Part shown: positions 1 through 8,602 of the stretch, one piece after another
Layout of the letters: the number at the start of each line of letters is the position of its first letter
Numbering within the stretch: the first letter of the stretch is position 1
DNA from: SFLA01 sp045595785
Lineage (GTDB): Bacteria > Bacillota > Clostridia > Oscillospirales > CAG-382
Assembly: GCA_045595785.1 (NCBI GenBank)
Contig: JAZOBE010000027.1
Coordinates: 1-64,000, forward strand
DNA: 64,000 bases
Direction of reading: 5' to 3'
The notes under the pieces: model-generated
What the model was told of the DNA's origin: nothing
Databases searched by the model: none
Seen by the model: the letters and a program-made list of their open reading frames with translations, nothing else
Position numbers and translations under genes: made by a program

Positions 1-29
1 TCCTCTATGGTAAGATGTTTGTAGTTCAT
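1..29 (-). CDS. IS30-family transposase, N-terminus only (runs off the left edge)
   Basis: The reverse strand from position 29 reads ATG and then encodes MNYKHLTIE, with an AGAAAGGA ribosome site just upstream (about 35-45). This opening matches the very conserved start of IS30-family (Tra8-type) DDE transposases, which begin M-x-Y-K-H-L-T. Only nine complete codons lie in the window, so the identity rests on this short match and on the insertion-sequence-like end that follows. The catalytic core would be to the left of the window. Confidence 0.6.
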
Positions 30-104
30 ACGTTTTTCCTTTCTGGTGTTTGGTGTGTGGGAACTCTATTCTACCAGAGATTCGTATGAACTTCTTTTTT
101 TATT

Positions 105-140
105 TGTAAACTGTTGCACTTGATAGTATAACTCACCCAA
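105..140 (-). mobile_element. Probable terminal inverted repeat of the IS30-family element
   Basis: Upstream of the transposase start the sequence contains GTTGCACTTGATAGTATAA (about 113-131). This resembles the GTTGCACTT-type ends common in IS30-family elements of Firmicutes. The opposite end and the target duplication are outside the window, so the exact boundary is not visible. The gene-bearing chromosome appears to resume at about 140. Confidence 0.4.
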
Positions 141-144
141 ACCA

Positions 145-174
145 ATAAAAAAGCACCGCATACGCGGTGCTTTT
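145..174. terminator. Bidirectional hairpin terminator after the 185-520 gene
   Basis: An 11-bp perfect stem (149-159 pairs with 164-174) closes an ATAC loop. It is flanked by A runs on the left and T runs on the right, so it can act in both directions. It lies 10 bases past the stop codon of the minus-strand gene at 185-520 and separates it from the insertion sequence. Confidence 0.85.
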
Positions 175-184
175 GTATTATGCT

Positions 185-520
185 TTAGAACATCAAAGGA
201 ATCATGTAGTATGACTGGCTGCCCAAGCCGGCAAGCAAAGCAGTGATGAAGGTGAATCCATTGAGAATAATATAGAGAACAGAACCTGCGAAAGCAACGA
301 GACCAATAATAATTCCGATGAGCGCAAGAATATTTCCAACCTTTACCTGTGTGCAGGTCTCGCCACCGGTAGCCGCAAGATATTTCTTTGCCAGACTGCG
401 AGCAACGAAACCAAAAATTGCTCCGCCAATACTGCCAATTACAAGAGACAGAATGCCGAAAACCAAAATCAAGGTAGGAGACGGGGTCTTCTTAACGGGG
501 GTGTTTGTGTTGTTGTCCAT
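185..520 (-). CDS. Small membrane protein with a conserved Cys motif (paralogue A)
   Basis: A 111-aa protein of unknown function. A short polar N-terminus (MDNNTNTPVKKTPSPT) is followed by a hydrophobic helix, a basic/polar loop with GGETCTQVKVGNIL, and two further hydrophobic segments. The Gly-x-x-Cys-x-x-Val-x-Ile/Val-Gly-x-Ile-Leu block recurs in the neighbour at 557-898 and in two genes near 17.2-17.9 kb, so these four form a paralogous family. It sits 36 bases downstream of its paralogue and is probably co-transcribed with it. I do not recognise a described family with certainty; it resembles the small DUF4190-like membrane proteins in size and topology. Confidence 0.75.
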   Translation of the reverse strand: MDNNTNTPVKKTPSPTLILVFGILSLVIGSIGGAIFGFVARSLAKKYLAATGGETCTQVKVGNILALIGIIIGLVAFAGSVLYIILNGFTFITALLAGLGSQSYYMIPLMF

Positions 521-556
521 AATAATTACCTCTGTATAATTAATTTATTTTACAAG

Positions 557-898
557 TTAAAATAAGCACAATTCACCAATGCCGGAAAGAATGGGCATTA
601 AGAAGGCGAATCCGAATACAAAGCACATATAAGCAATATAAGCCGCCCAGAAAAGCGTATAAGCTATACCGGCGTAAATGCCTACTTTGGATAAAATACT
701 GCCGATCATAACGTGATTACAGCTGACAAAATTATTCTCCTCCAGATATTGTTTAACCTTTTTCTGTGCTATAACTCCGAGGATGATCCCGGGAAGTCCA
801 TAAGAAGAAAGAGCTGCTGCAACAATCCCCATTGCAAGAACAAAGGAATATGTAACCGGCATTTTGACTTCTGTATCTTTAGGTTCATAGTTATTCAT
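557..898 (-). CDS. Small membrane protein with a conserved Cys motif (paralogue B)
   Basis: A 113-aa protein with the layout of the gene at 185-520: a polar start, a membrane helix (about 14-36), a loop KKVKQYLEENNFVSCNHVMIG containing the single conserved Cys, then two long hydrophobic segments. It has a GGGAGGTG ribosome site directly before the ATG and a strong promoter at 934-962. Its Cys motif is the most divergent of the four family members in the window (VSCNHVMIGSIL). Function is unknown. The pair probably forms a bicistronic unit ending at the hairpin at 145-174. Confidence 0.75.
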   Translation of the reverse strand: MNNYEPKDTEVKMPVTYSFVLAMGIVAAALSSYGLPGIILGVIAQKKVKQYLEENNFVSCNHVMIGSILSKVGIYAGIAYTLFWAAYIAYMCFVFGFAFLMPILSGIGELCLF

Positions 899-933
899 AG
901 TGCACCTCCCAATAATATATAATTACTATAATC

Positions 934-962
934 ATTATAAACTTTATACCACAAAAATGCAA
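934..962 (-). promoter_or_regulatory. Sigma-A-type promoter for the 898-185 unit
   Basis: On the minus strand, -35 TTGCAT (957-962) and -10 TATAAT (934-939) are separated by 17 bases. They lie about 35 bases upstream of the start codon of the 557-898 gene. Confidence 0.75.
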
Positions 963-970
963 GAATTATT

Positions 971-1050
971 TTGACAAATCCATTACTTTTTCGATATGAT
1001 TCGATAATAATTATATTCTTATTGCTTTTTAACCAAATTTGTAGTACAAT
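971..1050 (+). promoter_or_regulatory. Two tandem promoter-like sequences facing the 3' end of a minus-strand gene
   Basis: On the plus strand, TTGACA (971-976) and TATGAT (995-1000) are spaced 18 bases apart. TTGCTT (1022-1027) and TACAAT (1045-1050) are spaced 17 bases apart. Neither precedes a plus-strand gene; the next one starts at 2088. They would produce RNA antisense to the hydrolase gene at 1056-2030. The region is AT-rich, so chance matches are possible. Confidence 0.3.
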
Positions 1051-1055
1051 ATTGA

Positions 1056-2030
1056 TTAGGCGTGTAAAAACTTAAATACAATATCAAGATATTTTTCCAA
1101 TTTGGGAGACGAGGTAATAAATGCAGAATGCTTTGCTTCGGGAATACTTACGTATTCGCACCCCATAAGACGTGCAAGCTTTTTCTGGGGCTTGGGACGA
1201 ACGACGTTGTCATCACCGGAATTGATCATAAGTATCTTTGCTTTGATATTTTTCAGATTCTTGCGAGACAGCAGCTTTTTGCCTATGGTTACCGCATCAT
1301 ACATCCAACGGTTGGTTGAGGACGATGTCTGATAACGAGCGTCCGACAGCCTTACGTCCAGATTGTGCCTGAAGCGCGGGTAACTGCTATCATGGCTTCT
1401 CTCAAAGGGATGATTGGGATCAAAATCTGAGGCGTACTTGAACCTTGCATCCCAGCCGTATTTCTTGCTTTCGCTGTTCAACAGTATTTTAAGCACCCAT
1501 ATCGGGCATTTTTGTGTGTACGGCACCACCATGGGTGATGACAGCACGGCGCGTGAAACGGTGTTTCCGCAACGCATCAGATAAAGAGCAGTAATACTTC
1601 CGCCCATTGAATGGGAGAAAATGTTTATATTGTCCTTTCCGCCCTTGGGAATAACGATACTTTCAATAAAACACTCAAGATCGGAAACATATTCCTCAAA
1701 GCTGTTTACATGAGCAAGGAGATATCCTTCCACCTCTCTGTCGGACAAGCCGTGGCCGCGATGGTCATAAGTAAACACGTTATATCCCGCATTTATAAAA
1801 TACCAAGCAAGCTCGGTATATTTTACGCAATACTCGGTAAATCCGTGTACGATGACTATGTTACCTATAGGCTCCTTTACAAGATAGTTTCTGTAAAATA
1901 ATTTGAGCCCGTCGAAGGTCGTCATATATCCTTCATCAGCGTATTCTGACAGAGTTTTCTCTACTTCCAAAATGCGCGAGGAAAACTCTTCTTCAGGTAT
2001 AACACGGGTTTTCTCAGGTGTGTAAAGCAT
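1056..2030 (-). CDS. Alpha/beta hydrolase, monoacylglycerol lipase/lysophospholipase-like
   Basis: A 324-aa cytoplasmic serine hydrolase of the Hydrolase_4 (PldB/monoglyceride lipase-like) type. Visible motifs are the oxyanion HG (62-63) in VHGFTEY, the RGHGLS block (91-96), the nucleophile Ser141 in SHSMGG, an acid at Asp273/274 in NSGDDNVV, and His301. The usual first Gly of GxSxG is Ser here. The ATG at 2030 is chosen because GGAG lies 8 bases upstream; an upstream in-frame TTG (2048) has no ribosome site. It is divergent from another alpha/beta hydrolase 57 bases away and close to the fatty acid kinase operon. A role in releasing fatty acids from lysolipids or monoglycerides is inferred; the substrate is not evident from sequence. 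Confidence 0.85.
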   Translation of the reverse strand: MLYTPEKTRVIPEEEFSSRILEVEKTLSEYADEGYMTTFDGLKLFYRNYLVKEPIGNIVIVHGFTEYCVKYTELAWYFINAGYNVFTYDHRGHGLSDREVEGYLLAHVNSFEEYVSDLECFIESIVIPKGGKDNINIFSHSMGGSITALYLMRCGNTVSRAVLSSPMVVPYTQKCPIWVLKILLNSESKKYGWDARFKYASDFDPNHPFERSHDSSYPRFRHNLDVRLSDARYQTSSSTNRWMYDAVTIGKKLLSRKNLKNIKAKILMINSGDDNVVRPKPQKKLARLMGCEYVSIPEAKHSAFITSSPKLEKYLDIVFKFLHA

Positions 2031-2087
2031 AATTTTGACTCCATACAAGTGTTTTTACAAATATTCCGTGGAAAGGCGGTGATAATA

Positions 2088-3041
2088 ATGGCAAGCAATT
2101 ACAAAAAGGGTTTGAAAAAGCTTTTGTCTGCCGCAGTTATTATTACCGTTATACTCGCCGTTTTTTCATTCGGCACCACAAAGATAATATACGATTCATG
2201 CTTTCCGCGTTACGATACGGTTTCCGCTGATACAAATGAGATAACCGAAGCAATTTTTGAAAGCAAAACAAAAACAGAGTTTATTTCGGGCAAAAACCGT
2301 CTTACCGGATACGTTTTCCCTGCCGAAAACGGAAATACGGAAAGGCTGATAGTAATTGCACAGGGCATGAACGCAACGTACATTGATTATGCCGATATAA
2401 TCAATGAGTTTTCCCGTAAAGGATACGGGGTGTTCGTGTTTGATCCTACGGGTTGCGGTGAAAGCGAGGGAGACAGCGCTGTTGGGTTTCCTCAAATGCT
2501 GAACGACCTAAATGCGGCATTGGAGCACCTTAATGAAAACAGCCGTTTTGGATATGACAGCATATTCTTGTTCGGTCACAGCAGAGGCGGATATGCGGCG
2601 TGCTGTGCCACTGCTTACGGTCACGATATTACTGCAGTAGTTTCCGTCAACGGCATAAACAGCGCCATGGAGGGCGTGATGATGCCGGCAGTAAAGGTAA
2701 TGGGGAATTTCGCATATGGCAACTACCCTATGCTTTGGATATATCAAGCAATGCTGTTCGGTGCAAAGCAAGTAGATGCATCTGCAGTGAAAGCACTTGA
2801 GCAGACTCAGATCCCCGCCCTTATAATTCACGCTTCGGGAGACCAAACAGTGCCTGACGACAGGTTTTCAATAGTATCTCACAAAGATGATACAAGCGGT
2901 GATAGCATTGTTTGGCTTACTGATTTCGGAAGTAATGACGGTAACCAGCACACGCAAATTCTTTTTGATAAAAACGGAAACGCAAATTCCGATCTTATAA
3001 ATACAGTTACAGATTTTTTTGATAAGGCAGCCGCAAAATAA
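2088..3041 (+). CDS. Membrane-anchored alpha/beta hydrolase
   Basis: A 317-aa protein with an N-terminal uncleaved membrane helix (about 12-30) and an alpha/beta hydrolase domain facing outward. Motifs are DPTGCGESEG (119-128), nucleophile Ser165 in FGHSRGG, an acid at Asp252 in ASGDQTV and His288 in GNQHTQ. The start at 2088 has AAGGCGGTG at suitable spacing; an upstream GTG (2049) lacks one. The glycosyltransferase at 3059 follows after 17 bases, suggesting co-transcription. The fold resembles serine aminopeptidase S33/Hydrolase_4 proteins; the actual substrate is unknown. Confidence 0.85.
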   Translation: MASNYKKGLKKLLSAAVIITVILAVFSFGTTKIIYDSCFPRYDTVSADTNEITEAIFESKTKTEFISGKNRLTGYVFPAENGNTERLIVIAQGMNATYIDYADIINEFSRKGYGVFVFDPTGCGESEGDSAVGFPQMLNDLNAALEHLNENSRFGYDSIFLFGHSRGGYAACCATAYGHDITAVVSVNGINSAMEGVMMPAVKVMGNFAYGNYPMLWIYQAMLFGAKQVDASAVKALEQTQIPALIIHASGDQTVPDDRFSIVSHKDDTSGDSIVWLTDFGSNDGNQHTQILFDKNGNANSDLINTVTDFFDKAAAK

Positions 3042-3058
3042 GCGGTACGGGTAAGTTT

Positions 3059-4072
3059 ATGAAAGAAATCGTCTTGATTCCGGCATATAAGCCGGACGAA
3101 AAGCTTATAGAGCTTGTAAAAGAACTTAATAACAACGGGCTGAGCGCCGTGGTGGTAAACGACGGCAGCGGAAGTGAATATGACAGCATATTCCAAGCTG
3201 CTTCCCAATATGCTGAGATAGTTGTCCACCCTCAAAACAAAGGTAAAGGCAGGGCGCTTAAAACGGGGATAAAATATATTTCTGATAATTTCAGTGATTG
3301 TCGCTATTTCATCACCGCTGATGCAGACGGACAGCACAAGGTTGAGGATATTCTCCGTGTCCGAAAGCAGCTTAAAGACGGCGGGGAATTCGTTCTTACT
3401 ACAAGAAAGCTGAGAAGAAACATTCCCTTCCGCAGTAAGTTTGGAAACGACCTTTCCAGATTCGTATACACCCTTGCAACAGGCAAGTATTTTTCCGATA
3501 ACCAATCCGGACTCCGTGGTTTTTCAATTGAAAACGCAAGCTGGCTGTTGGATGTAAAGGGTGAAAAGTATGATTACGAAATGAATATGCTTTACTATGC
3601 GGCGAAGCAATCTATTCCTGTTACCACTATTGATATCGAAGCGGTTTACATAGACGGAAACAAATCCTCTCACTTCAACCCTTTGCTTGACACCGTGCGT
3701 ATTTACAAATTGCTTTTTAATTCCGCAAAGGCGTCAATCATTTCGGCAATCATCGCAGAAATACTGGTATTATCACACGTTTTTATACCAAACACTAATT
3801 TTGACTATTTATACGTTATTGCCGCAGGTTTATTTGGCGCATTAACAACTTATATACTGAACCGCTTCCTGCTGTTCAGAAAGATTGACGTACGGGACGG
3901 GCTTCGCACTTTGCTGTTCACTATAGTACGATATATGTTCTATACCGTTTTCACGGCATTAATAATCAACCTGTTCCCTGTTATTCCCGTATTTCTCGCA
4001 TTCAATATTTGCGTTCTGGCAGGTTTACCAATAAGATTCAACCTGCACAAATATATAGACGCGCTTAACTGA
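3059..4072 (+). CDS. Family 2 glycosyltransferase fused to a GtrA-like membrane domain
   Basis: A 337-aa protein. Residues 1-210 form a GT-A fold glycosyltransferase with VVNDGS (33-37) and the metal-binding DADGQH (88-93), like dolichyl-phosphate mannose/glucosyl transferases. From about 215 four hydrophobic segments include a GtrA-type signature (GALTTYILNRFLLFRK), typical of flippases or membrane partners for polyprenyl-phosphate sugars. A plausible role is making and handling a polyprenyl-phosphate-linked sugar for surface glycosylation. The last 8 bases overlap the 3' end of plsX on the other strand, so the two units converge with no terminator between them. Confidence 0.9.
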   Translation: MKEIVLIPAYKPDEKLIELVKELNNNGLSAVVVNDGSGSEYDSIFQAASQYAEIVVHPQNKGKGRALKTGIKYISDNFSDCRYFITADADGQHKVEDILRVRKQLKDGGEFVLTTRKLRRNIPFRSKFGNDLSRFVYTLATGKYFSDNQSGLRGFSIENASWLLDVKGEKYDYEMNMLYYAAKQSIPVTTIDIEAVYIDGNKSSHFNPLLDTVRIYKLLFNSAKASIISAIIAEILVLSHVFIPNTNFDYLYVIAAGLFGALTTYILNRFLLFRKIDVRDGLRTLLFTIVRYMFYTVFTALIINLFPVIPVFLAFNICVLAGLPIRFNLHKYIDALN

Positions 4073-5042
4073 GTGCACTTTCGATAGCTGTGTCAAATCC
4101 GCTTTCGGAAAGGCGCATTACCTGCTCAATACACGATACTGCGGTGCTGCTGTTTGCGGCACCGTGCATTTTTACTACCGTCTTTTTTGTTCCAAGGAAG
4201 GTAGCGCCGCCGCGCGAATTAAAATCAAACTCATTATTCAAATAGCTGTATACCTCGCAGCCGCAGGATAGGCCCTTCGATTCAAGGTATGCTTTTGCCA
4301 TGGCTGCGGCAATCTTTCCGGTAGCTTCGGTATTTTTAAGTATAACGTTTCCGGCAAAGCCATCACAAACGATAACGTCTGCTTTATTCATCATAACGTC
4401 GTTACCTTCAACGTTGCCGACAAAGTTAAGAGATGAACCTTCAAGAAGCTCGTAAGTTTCCTTGGCGCTTTTGTTACCCTTTCCCTTTTCGGCACCGGTA
4501 GAAAGGGAGGCAATTCTTGGTGTACTTGTTCCGTACATTGCCGTCATAAAAGCCGCGCCCATCTTTGCAAATCCCAAAAGGTCCGCAGGAGGGCAATCTA
4601 CGTTTGCACCGCAATCCACAAGACAGGTATATCCGCCCGACACATTGGGAAGTGCTGTAGAAAGAGCAGGTCGGCGCAACCCCTTAACAAGACCTAATCT
4701 GCATATCGTTCCGATAAGCAAAGCACCGGTGTTACCGGAAGATATGAGTCCGGCACAATCATTATCGCGGAGATATTCCAGCGCAAGCGCCATAGAAGAA
4801 TCGTTGCAACCGCCGAAAATACACATAGGCTGTTGCTCGTTGGATATATATTCGTTTGTATCAATCACTTCATACTCTTCACGGGCCACATTTCTTTTAT
4901 TCATAACGGAACAGATGAGGCTTTGATTACCTACAAGCACCGGGGTTATTCCCCCGTGCTTGACCATATAATCCGCAGTACCCTCTATAAGAGGAAGCGC
5001 GCCATTATCTCCGCCGAGAGTATCAATTACAATTTTTTTCAT
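4065..5042 (-). CDS. plsX: Phosphate acyltransferase PlsX
   Basis: A 325-aa peripheral membrane enzyme that interconverts acyl-ACP and acyl-phosphate, the acyl donor for PlsY in phosphatidic acid synthesis. Family hallmarks are IDTLGGDNGA at the start (usually D-x-M-G-G-D), AGLISSGNTGALL, RPALSTALP and LVDCGANVDC. The length is normal for PlsX. The start at 5042 is chosen because the family begins at M-K-K-I-V-I-D and the upstream extension is not conserved-looking. It is the last gene of fakB-fakB-fakA-plsX and follows fakA by 56 bases, so kinase-derived acyl-phosphate and PlsX activity are encoded together. Confidence 0.95.
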   Translation of the reverse strand: MKKIVIDTLGGDNGALPLIEGTADYMVKHGGITPVLVGNQSLICSVMNKRNVAREEYEVIDTNEYISNEQQPMCIFGGCNDSSMALALEYLRDNDCAGLISSGNTGALLIGTICRLGLVKGLRRPALSTALPNVSGGYTCLVDCGANVDCPPADLLGFAKMGAAFMTAMYGTSTPRIASLSTGAEKGKGNKSAKETYELLEGSSLNFVGNVEGNDVMMNKADVIVCDGFAGNVILKNTEATGKIAAAMAKAYLESKGLSCGCEVYSYLNNEFDFNSRGGATFLGTKKTVVKMHGAANSSTAVSCIEQVMRLSESGFDTAIESALS

Positions 5043-5098
5043 CACAAATATCCTTTTAACGTATTTCGGGAATGAACACATGCTCATTCCCGATACTT

Positions 5099-6727
5099 TT
5101 ACTCTATTGATAATATAAAGCTGTAAACGTCCTGACCGCCGCGCACGTAACCGCATTCAATAAGAGGATAGTTGGTTTCCAACAAGTCCTTAAGCTGTAC
5201 CAGCTCAGAATGTGTTACGTCTGCACCGTAGAACACAGTAATCACCTGCTTATCATCAATATCCTCAAGCTTTTCAAGAATCCCCATAACGGCAGATAGC
5301 TTATTACTGCAGGCGCAAAGAAGATTATCATCATCCAATCCGATATAATCACCTTTTTTAACATCCACGCCGGAAATGCAGGTGTCTCTCGTTGCAGTAG
5401 TAACGTATCCGGTGGTAACGTACTCAAGACAAGATACCATACTTTCGATGACACCCTCTACCGTTTCGGCGGAAAGATCCATCATAGAAAGTGCAGAATA
5501 TCCTTCCGCAACGGAAGACGTCTTTATAACCCGTACATCCGATTCTGTAAACATCTCACCGGCCTGACGGGCAGTAAGGAATATGTTGGAATTATTGGGG
5601 AGCACGATTATATGCTCCGCATTCACTTTACGGAAGGCTTTGATAAAATCATCGGCAGAAGGATTCTGGGTCTGTCCGCCGTCTACGATGGCAGTAACAC
5701 CTATCTCACTGAAGTATGACTTTATTCCGTCACCGGAAGCAGCGGCAACAACCGCATACTTTGATTTGGGTGCGGCAGGCGCATCCGTCTCACTATGCTG
5801 AACGGACATATTTTCAATTTTTACGGTAATAAACTCCCCGTAGCGAAGTCCCAACTCCAAAGCCTTGTTAGGCGCAAAGGTATGAACATGTACCTTTACT
5901 ATATCTCCGTCCCAAACCGAAACGATGGAATCACCTATTTCTTCAAGACGTTCGGTAAACGCTTTATGATCAAAGCTTAAAACGTCACCCTTTGCATTGG
6001 TAAGAAGCAAAACGAATTCGGTACAATACCCGTATTCAAAAACAGAATCTGCATTAAAGCCTGTGCCGACAACAGCAGGAGAAAAATCCATAGAGGTGGT
6101 ATCACCGTCTTCGATATATTCACCTCGAAGAGCACATTCCATTCCCTCAAGCACGCAAAGAATGCCTGCTCCGCCACTGTCAACAACCTGCGCTTCCTTT
6201 AATACAGGAAGTAATTCAGGCGTATTGGCAAGAGAGCGACGAGTCTCGGCGCACATCTCTGTAAACATATCCTCAAAGGATGTGTACTTTTCGCAATTCG
6301 CCATTGCAAGCGTTGCCCCATCTTTAAGAACGGTAAGCATTGTGCCCTCAACGGGATTAAGCACGGATTTATAGGCGCATTTAACGCCGGAGGTGTATGC
6401 AAACACGAAATCCGAGATCGAAAGTGTGGTCTTGTTCTCACATCCTTGCGCAAATCCGCGGATAAACTGTGAGAATATAACTCCCGAATTGCCGCGGGCA
6501 GACATAAGCGTATTCTTTGAGAATGCTGTCATATACTCTGCTACGTCATCTGTCAACACCGCAGAGAATCCGCCCTCAAATGTTTTCGCCATATTTGAGC
6601 CTGTATCTCCGTCAGGCACGGGAAACACGTTGAGATTATTAATTTTATCTACGTTTCTTTTAAGATTTTTATAACCGTTTTCCAGAAGAATCTTAAGACT
6701 GCTTCCGTTTAATGGTATACTTTGCAT
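5099..6727 (-). CDS. fakA: Fatty acid kinase catalytic subunit FakA (DAK2/YloV family)
   Basis: A 542-aa ATP-dependent kinase that phosphorylates FakB-bound fatty acids. The N-terminal Dhal/DAK2 domain shows VFPVPDGDTGSNMAKT (34-49), whose aspartates bind the Mg-ATP complex, then SARGNSGVIFSQFIRG and VDSGGAGILCVLEG. The C-terminal half matches the FakA/YloV central and C-terminal domains. Two FakB-type DegV genes lie immediately upstream (6-base gap) and plsX downstream, the expected pathway order. Length fits the family (about 540-560 aa). Confidence 0.95.
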   Translation of the reverse strand: MQSIPLNGSSLKILLENGYKNLKRNVDKINNLNVFPVPDGDTGSNMAKTFEGGFSAVLTDDVAEYMTAFSKNTLMSARGNSGVIFSQFIRGFAQGCENKTTLSISDFVFAYTSGVKCAYKSVLNPVEGTMLTVLKDGATLAMANCEKYTSFEDMFTEMCAETRRSLANTPELLPVLKEAQVVDSGGAGILCVLEGMECALRGEYIEDGDTTSMDFSPAVVGTGFNADSVFEYGYCTEFVLLLTNAKGDVLSFDHKAFTERLEEIGDSIVSVWDGDIVKVHVHTFAPNKALELGLRYGEFITVKIENMSVQHSETDAPAAPKSKYAVVAAASGDGIKSYFSEIGVTAIVDGGQTQNPSADDFIKAFRKVNAEHIIVLPNNSNIFLTARQAGEMFTESDVRVIKTSSVAEGYSALSMMDLSAETVEGVIESMVSCLEYVTTGYVTTATRDTCISGVDVKKGDYIGLDDDNLLCACSNKLSAVMGILEKLEDIDDKQVITVFYGADVTHSELVQLKDLLETNYPLIECGYVRGGQDVYSFILSIE

Positions 6728-6733
6728 TTTAGT

Positions 6734-7624
6734 TTATTCTTTCCCCTCAATAGTAACCTGTTTTCCGTAAACGTACGTTATAAGAGTTCCGGGTCCGACG
6801 GATGCTCCCACAATAGGTCCTACGTAATCGATATATACTTCTTTGAACTTACCCAGCGCAAGCACCTCATCGCGTAGCTTAAGCGCATTTTCAATGTCGT
6901 CAGCATGAGCGATATACAAAATACTGTCTTCAATATTTTCAGCCGCTTTTATAGTGTCCAAAGCGATTTCTTTACGGGCATTCGCTGCGCCTTTAACCTT
7001 ACGGTAAGCATAGTTGCTTCCGTGAATATCTGAAATAATAAGCGGTTTAACGCCAAATATATTACCGAAAAAGGCGCTGGCTGCTTTTATTCTACCTGCA
7101 CGTCGCAAGTATTCAAGAGTATCAACGGTGCCGCACTGATTAATCTTTTGCTTATTATCTTCAAGCCAAGAAACGACTTCCTCTATACTGTGTCCAGCCG
7201 AACGCATATCGGATGCCTGTGTAAGAAGATGGCCTTGACCGAGAGAGCATCTGAGTGAATCCACACAGAATATCTTTCTGCCGGGGAAACTTTCCAAGAG
7301 CTCCTCCGCAACCGTTTTTGCCAGATTAACAGAGCCGGAAAGTGCTGACGAGCAGGCAACGTAAAGAATATCCATATTCTTTTCCAGCCAATACGTAAAG
7401 CATTCAACTATCTCTTGACGGGGAACCTGAGTAGTGCGTATCGTGGTTCCGTTTCTCATCAAATCATAAAACTCTTTTGCAGAAAGCTCGTCCCAATCCA
7501 GATATGCATTATGCTCGGTATCATCAAATATATATCGCATTTTCAGATACTCGATATCGTACTTCAGGCGAGTTTCTTTATTGAGATCACAAGTAGAATC
7601 ACCGATAATAACAAAGTTTTTCAT
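6734..7624 (-). CDS. fakB: DegV-family fatty-acid-binding protein (FakB-type), copy 2
   Basis: A 296-aa soluble DegV protein that presents a fatty acid to FakA. Motifs are IGDSTCDL near the N-terminus, TTQVPRQE, SSALSGSVNLA, DSLRCSLGQG and the late GPIVGASVGPGTL. The last block normally reads G-x-H-T-G-P-G; here Ser replaces the His. It lies 4 bases downstream of another FakB-type gene and 6 bases upstream of fakA. Two FakB paralogues in one organism usually differ in chain or saturation preference; which acids these bind cannot be read from the sequence. Confidence 0.9.
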   Translation of the reverse strand: MKNFVIIGDSTCDLNKETRLKYDIEYLKMRYIFDDTEHNAYLDWDELSAKEFYDLMRNGTTIRTTQVPRQEIVECFTYWLEKNMDILYVACSSALSGSVNLAKTVAEELLESFPGRKIFCVDSLRCSLGQGHLLTQASDMRSAGHSIEEVVSWLEDNKQKINQCGTVDTLEYLRRAGRIKAASAFFGNIFGVKPLIISDIHGSNYAYRKVKGAANARKEIALDTIKAAENIEDSILYIAHADDIENALKLRDEVLALGKFKEVYIDYVGPIVGASVGPGTLITYVYGKQVTIEGKE

Positions 7625-7628
7625 GACA

Positions 7629-8561
7629 TTATTTTCCCGCTATTTTTTGCATTATCGCCTTTTCCTCAGTCAGTCCCTCGGAAATGGGCTTTCCGTAATA
7701 GAATGCCGCGCAGAGACCGGGGCCGATAGAAGCGCCGCAAGCCATGCCTACGTGCGTGATAATGACTTCCTTGGGGCCAATCTCTTTTTTGATCATCTCA
7801 GCCAGCATTTCTGCGGCTGCGGCACGATTGGAATGTGCAACGAAAATAATATTATCCTGCGGGTCAACAACCGTTTCTTTTATATACTTAACGGTTGCAT
7901 CAAGTGCGGTGCGCTTGCCCTTGAATTTAACAATAACCTCTGCAAGACCCTTGGAGTTGAAATCTGCCATGGGATTGACGCCGACGAGAGTACCGAACAA
8001 CGCCTTGAAATTGGAAATTCTTCCCGTCTTTACAAGGAAGAACAGGTCGTCCATAGGTCCCATCTGATGAATGCAATGGCGGATATTATTAATGTAGTCT
8101 GCGGTTTCCTCAATTGTAGCACCCTCTTGGCGCTTTTTTCCTGCCAAAACGGTAAGAAGCGCCATAGAAGTAGAGTAACGCAGAGAGTCAATGCATATTA
8201 TTTTTCTGCCGGGATATTTTTTCATAAGATCCTCTGCTATACGCATACACAGGCTGTAAGTGCCGGAAAGCGCAGAGGAAAGAGAAATGCTGAGTATATC
8301 AATACCCTGGGAAAGATACTTTTCAAAAATCTCGTATCCTTCCTGCTCGGTAAAGGTAGAAGTTTTATAAAGAACGTTTCTTCCGCTCATGGATTTATAA
8401 AAATCCTCAGGAGAAATTATGCCCCAATCCAGATCTGCATACTCGGTATGTCCATCAGGGAAATAAACGGTACCATGAAGATAATCGGGGATATCAAAGC
8501 GTTGTCTGAGATCTGCAGTAAGATCGCAGGAACTGTCAGGTATAATGACAAAACTATTCAT
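7629..8561 (-). CDS. fakB: DegV-family fatty-acid-binding protein (FakB-type), copy 1
   Basis: A 310-aa DegV-family protein and first gene of the fatty acid kinase operon. Motifs are IPDSSCDL, YKTSTFTEQEG, LSSALSGTYSLC, DSLRYSTSMALL and GMACGASIGPGL. As in its neighbour, the usual G-x-H-T-G-P-G block has Ser for His. It also has an EIGPKEVIITHVG segment before that block. It starts with ATG and has AAAGGA about 9 bases upstream. The two copies are clearly diverged, so this is an old duplication rather than a recent one. Confidence 0.9.
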   Translation of the reverse strand: MNSFVIIPDSSCDLTADLRQRFDIPDYLHGTVYFPDGHTEYADLDWGIISPEDFYKSMSGRNVLYKTSTFTEQEGYEIFEKYLSQGIDILSISLSSALSGTYSLCMRIAEDLMKKYPGRKIICIDSLRYSTSMALLTVLAGKKRQEGATIEETADYINNIRHCIHQMGPMDDLFFLVKTGRISNFKALFGTLVGVNPMADFNSKGLAEVIVKFKGKRTALDATVKYIKETVVDPQDNIIFVAHSNRAAAAEMLAEMIKKEIGPKEVIITHVGMACGASIGPGLCAAFYYGKPISEGLTEEKAIMQKIAGK

Positions 8562-8602
8562 TTGATATTTTCCTTTCGCAAAAGCAAAACTTTAACATTA
8601 CA

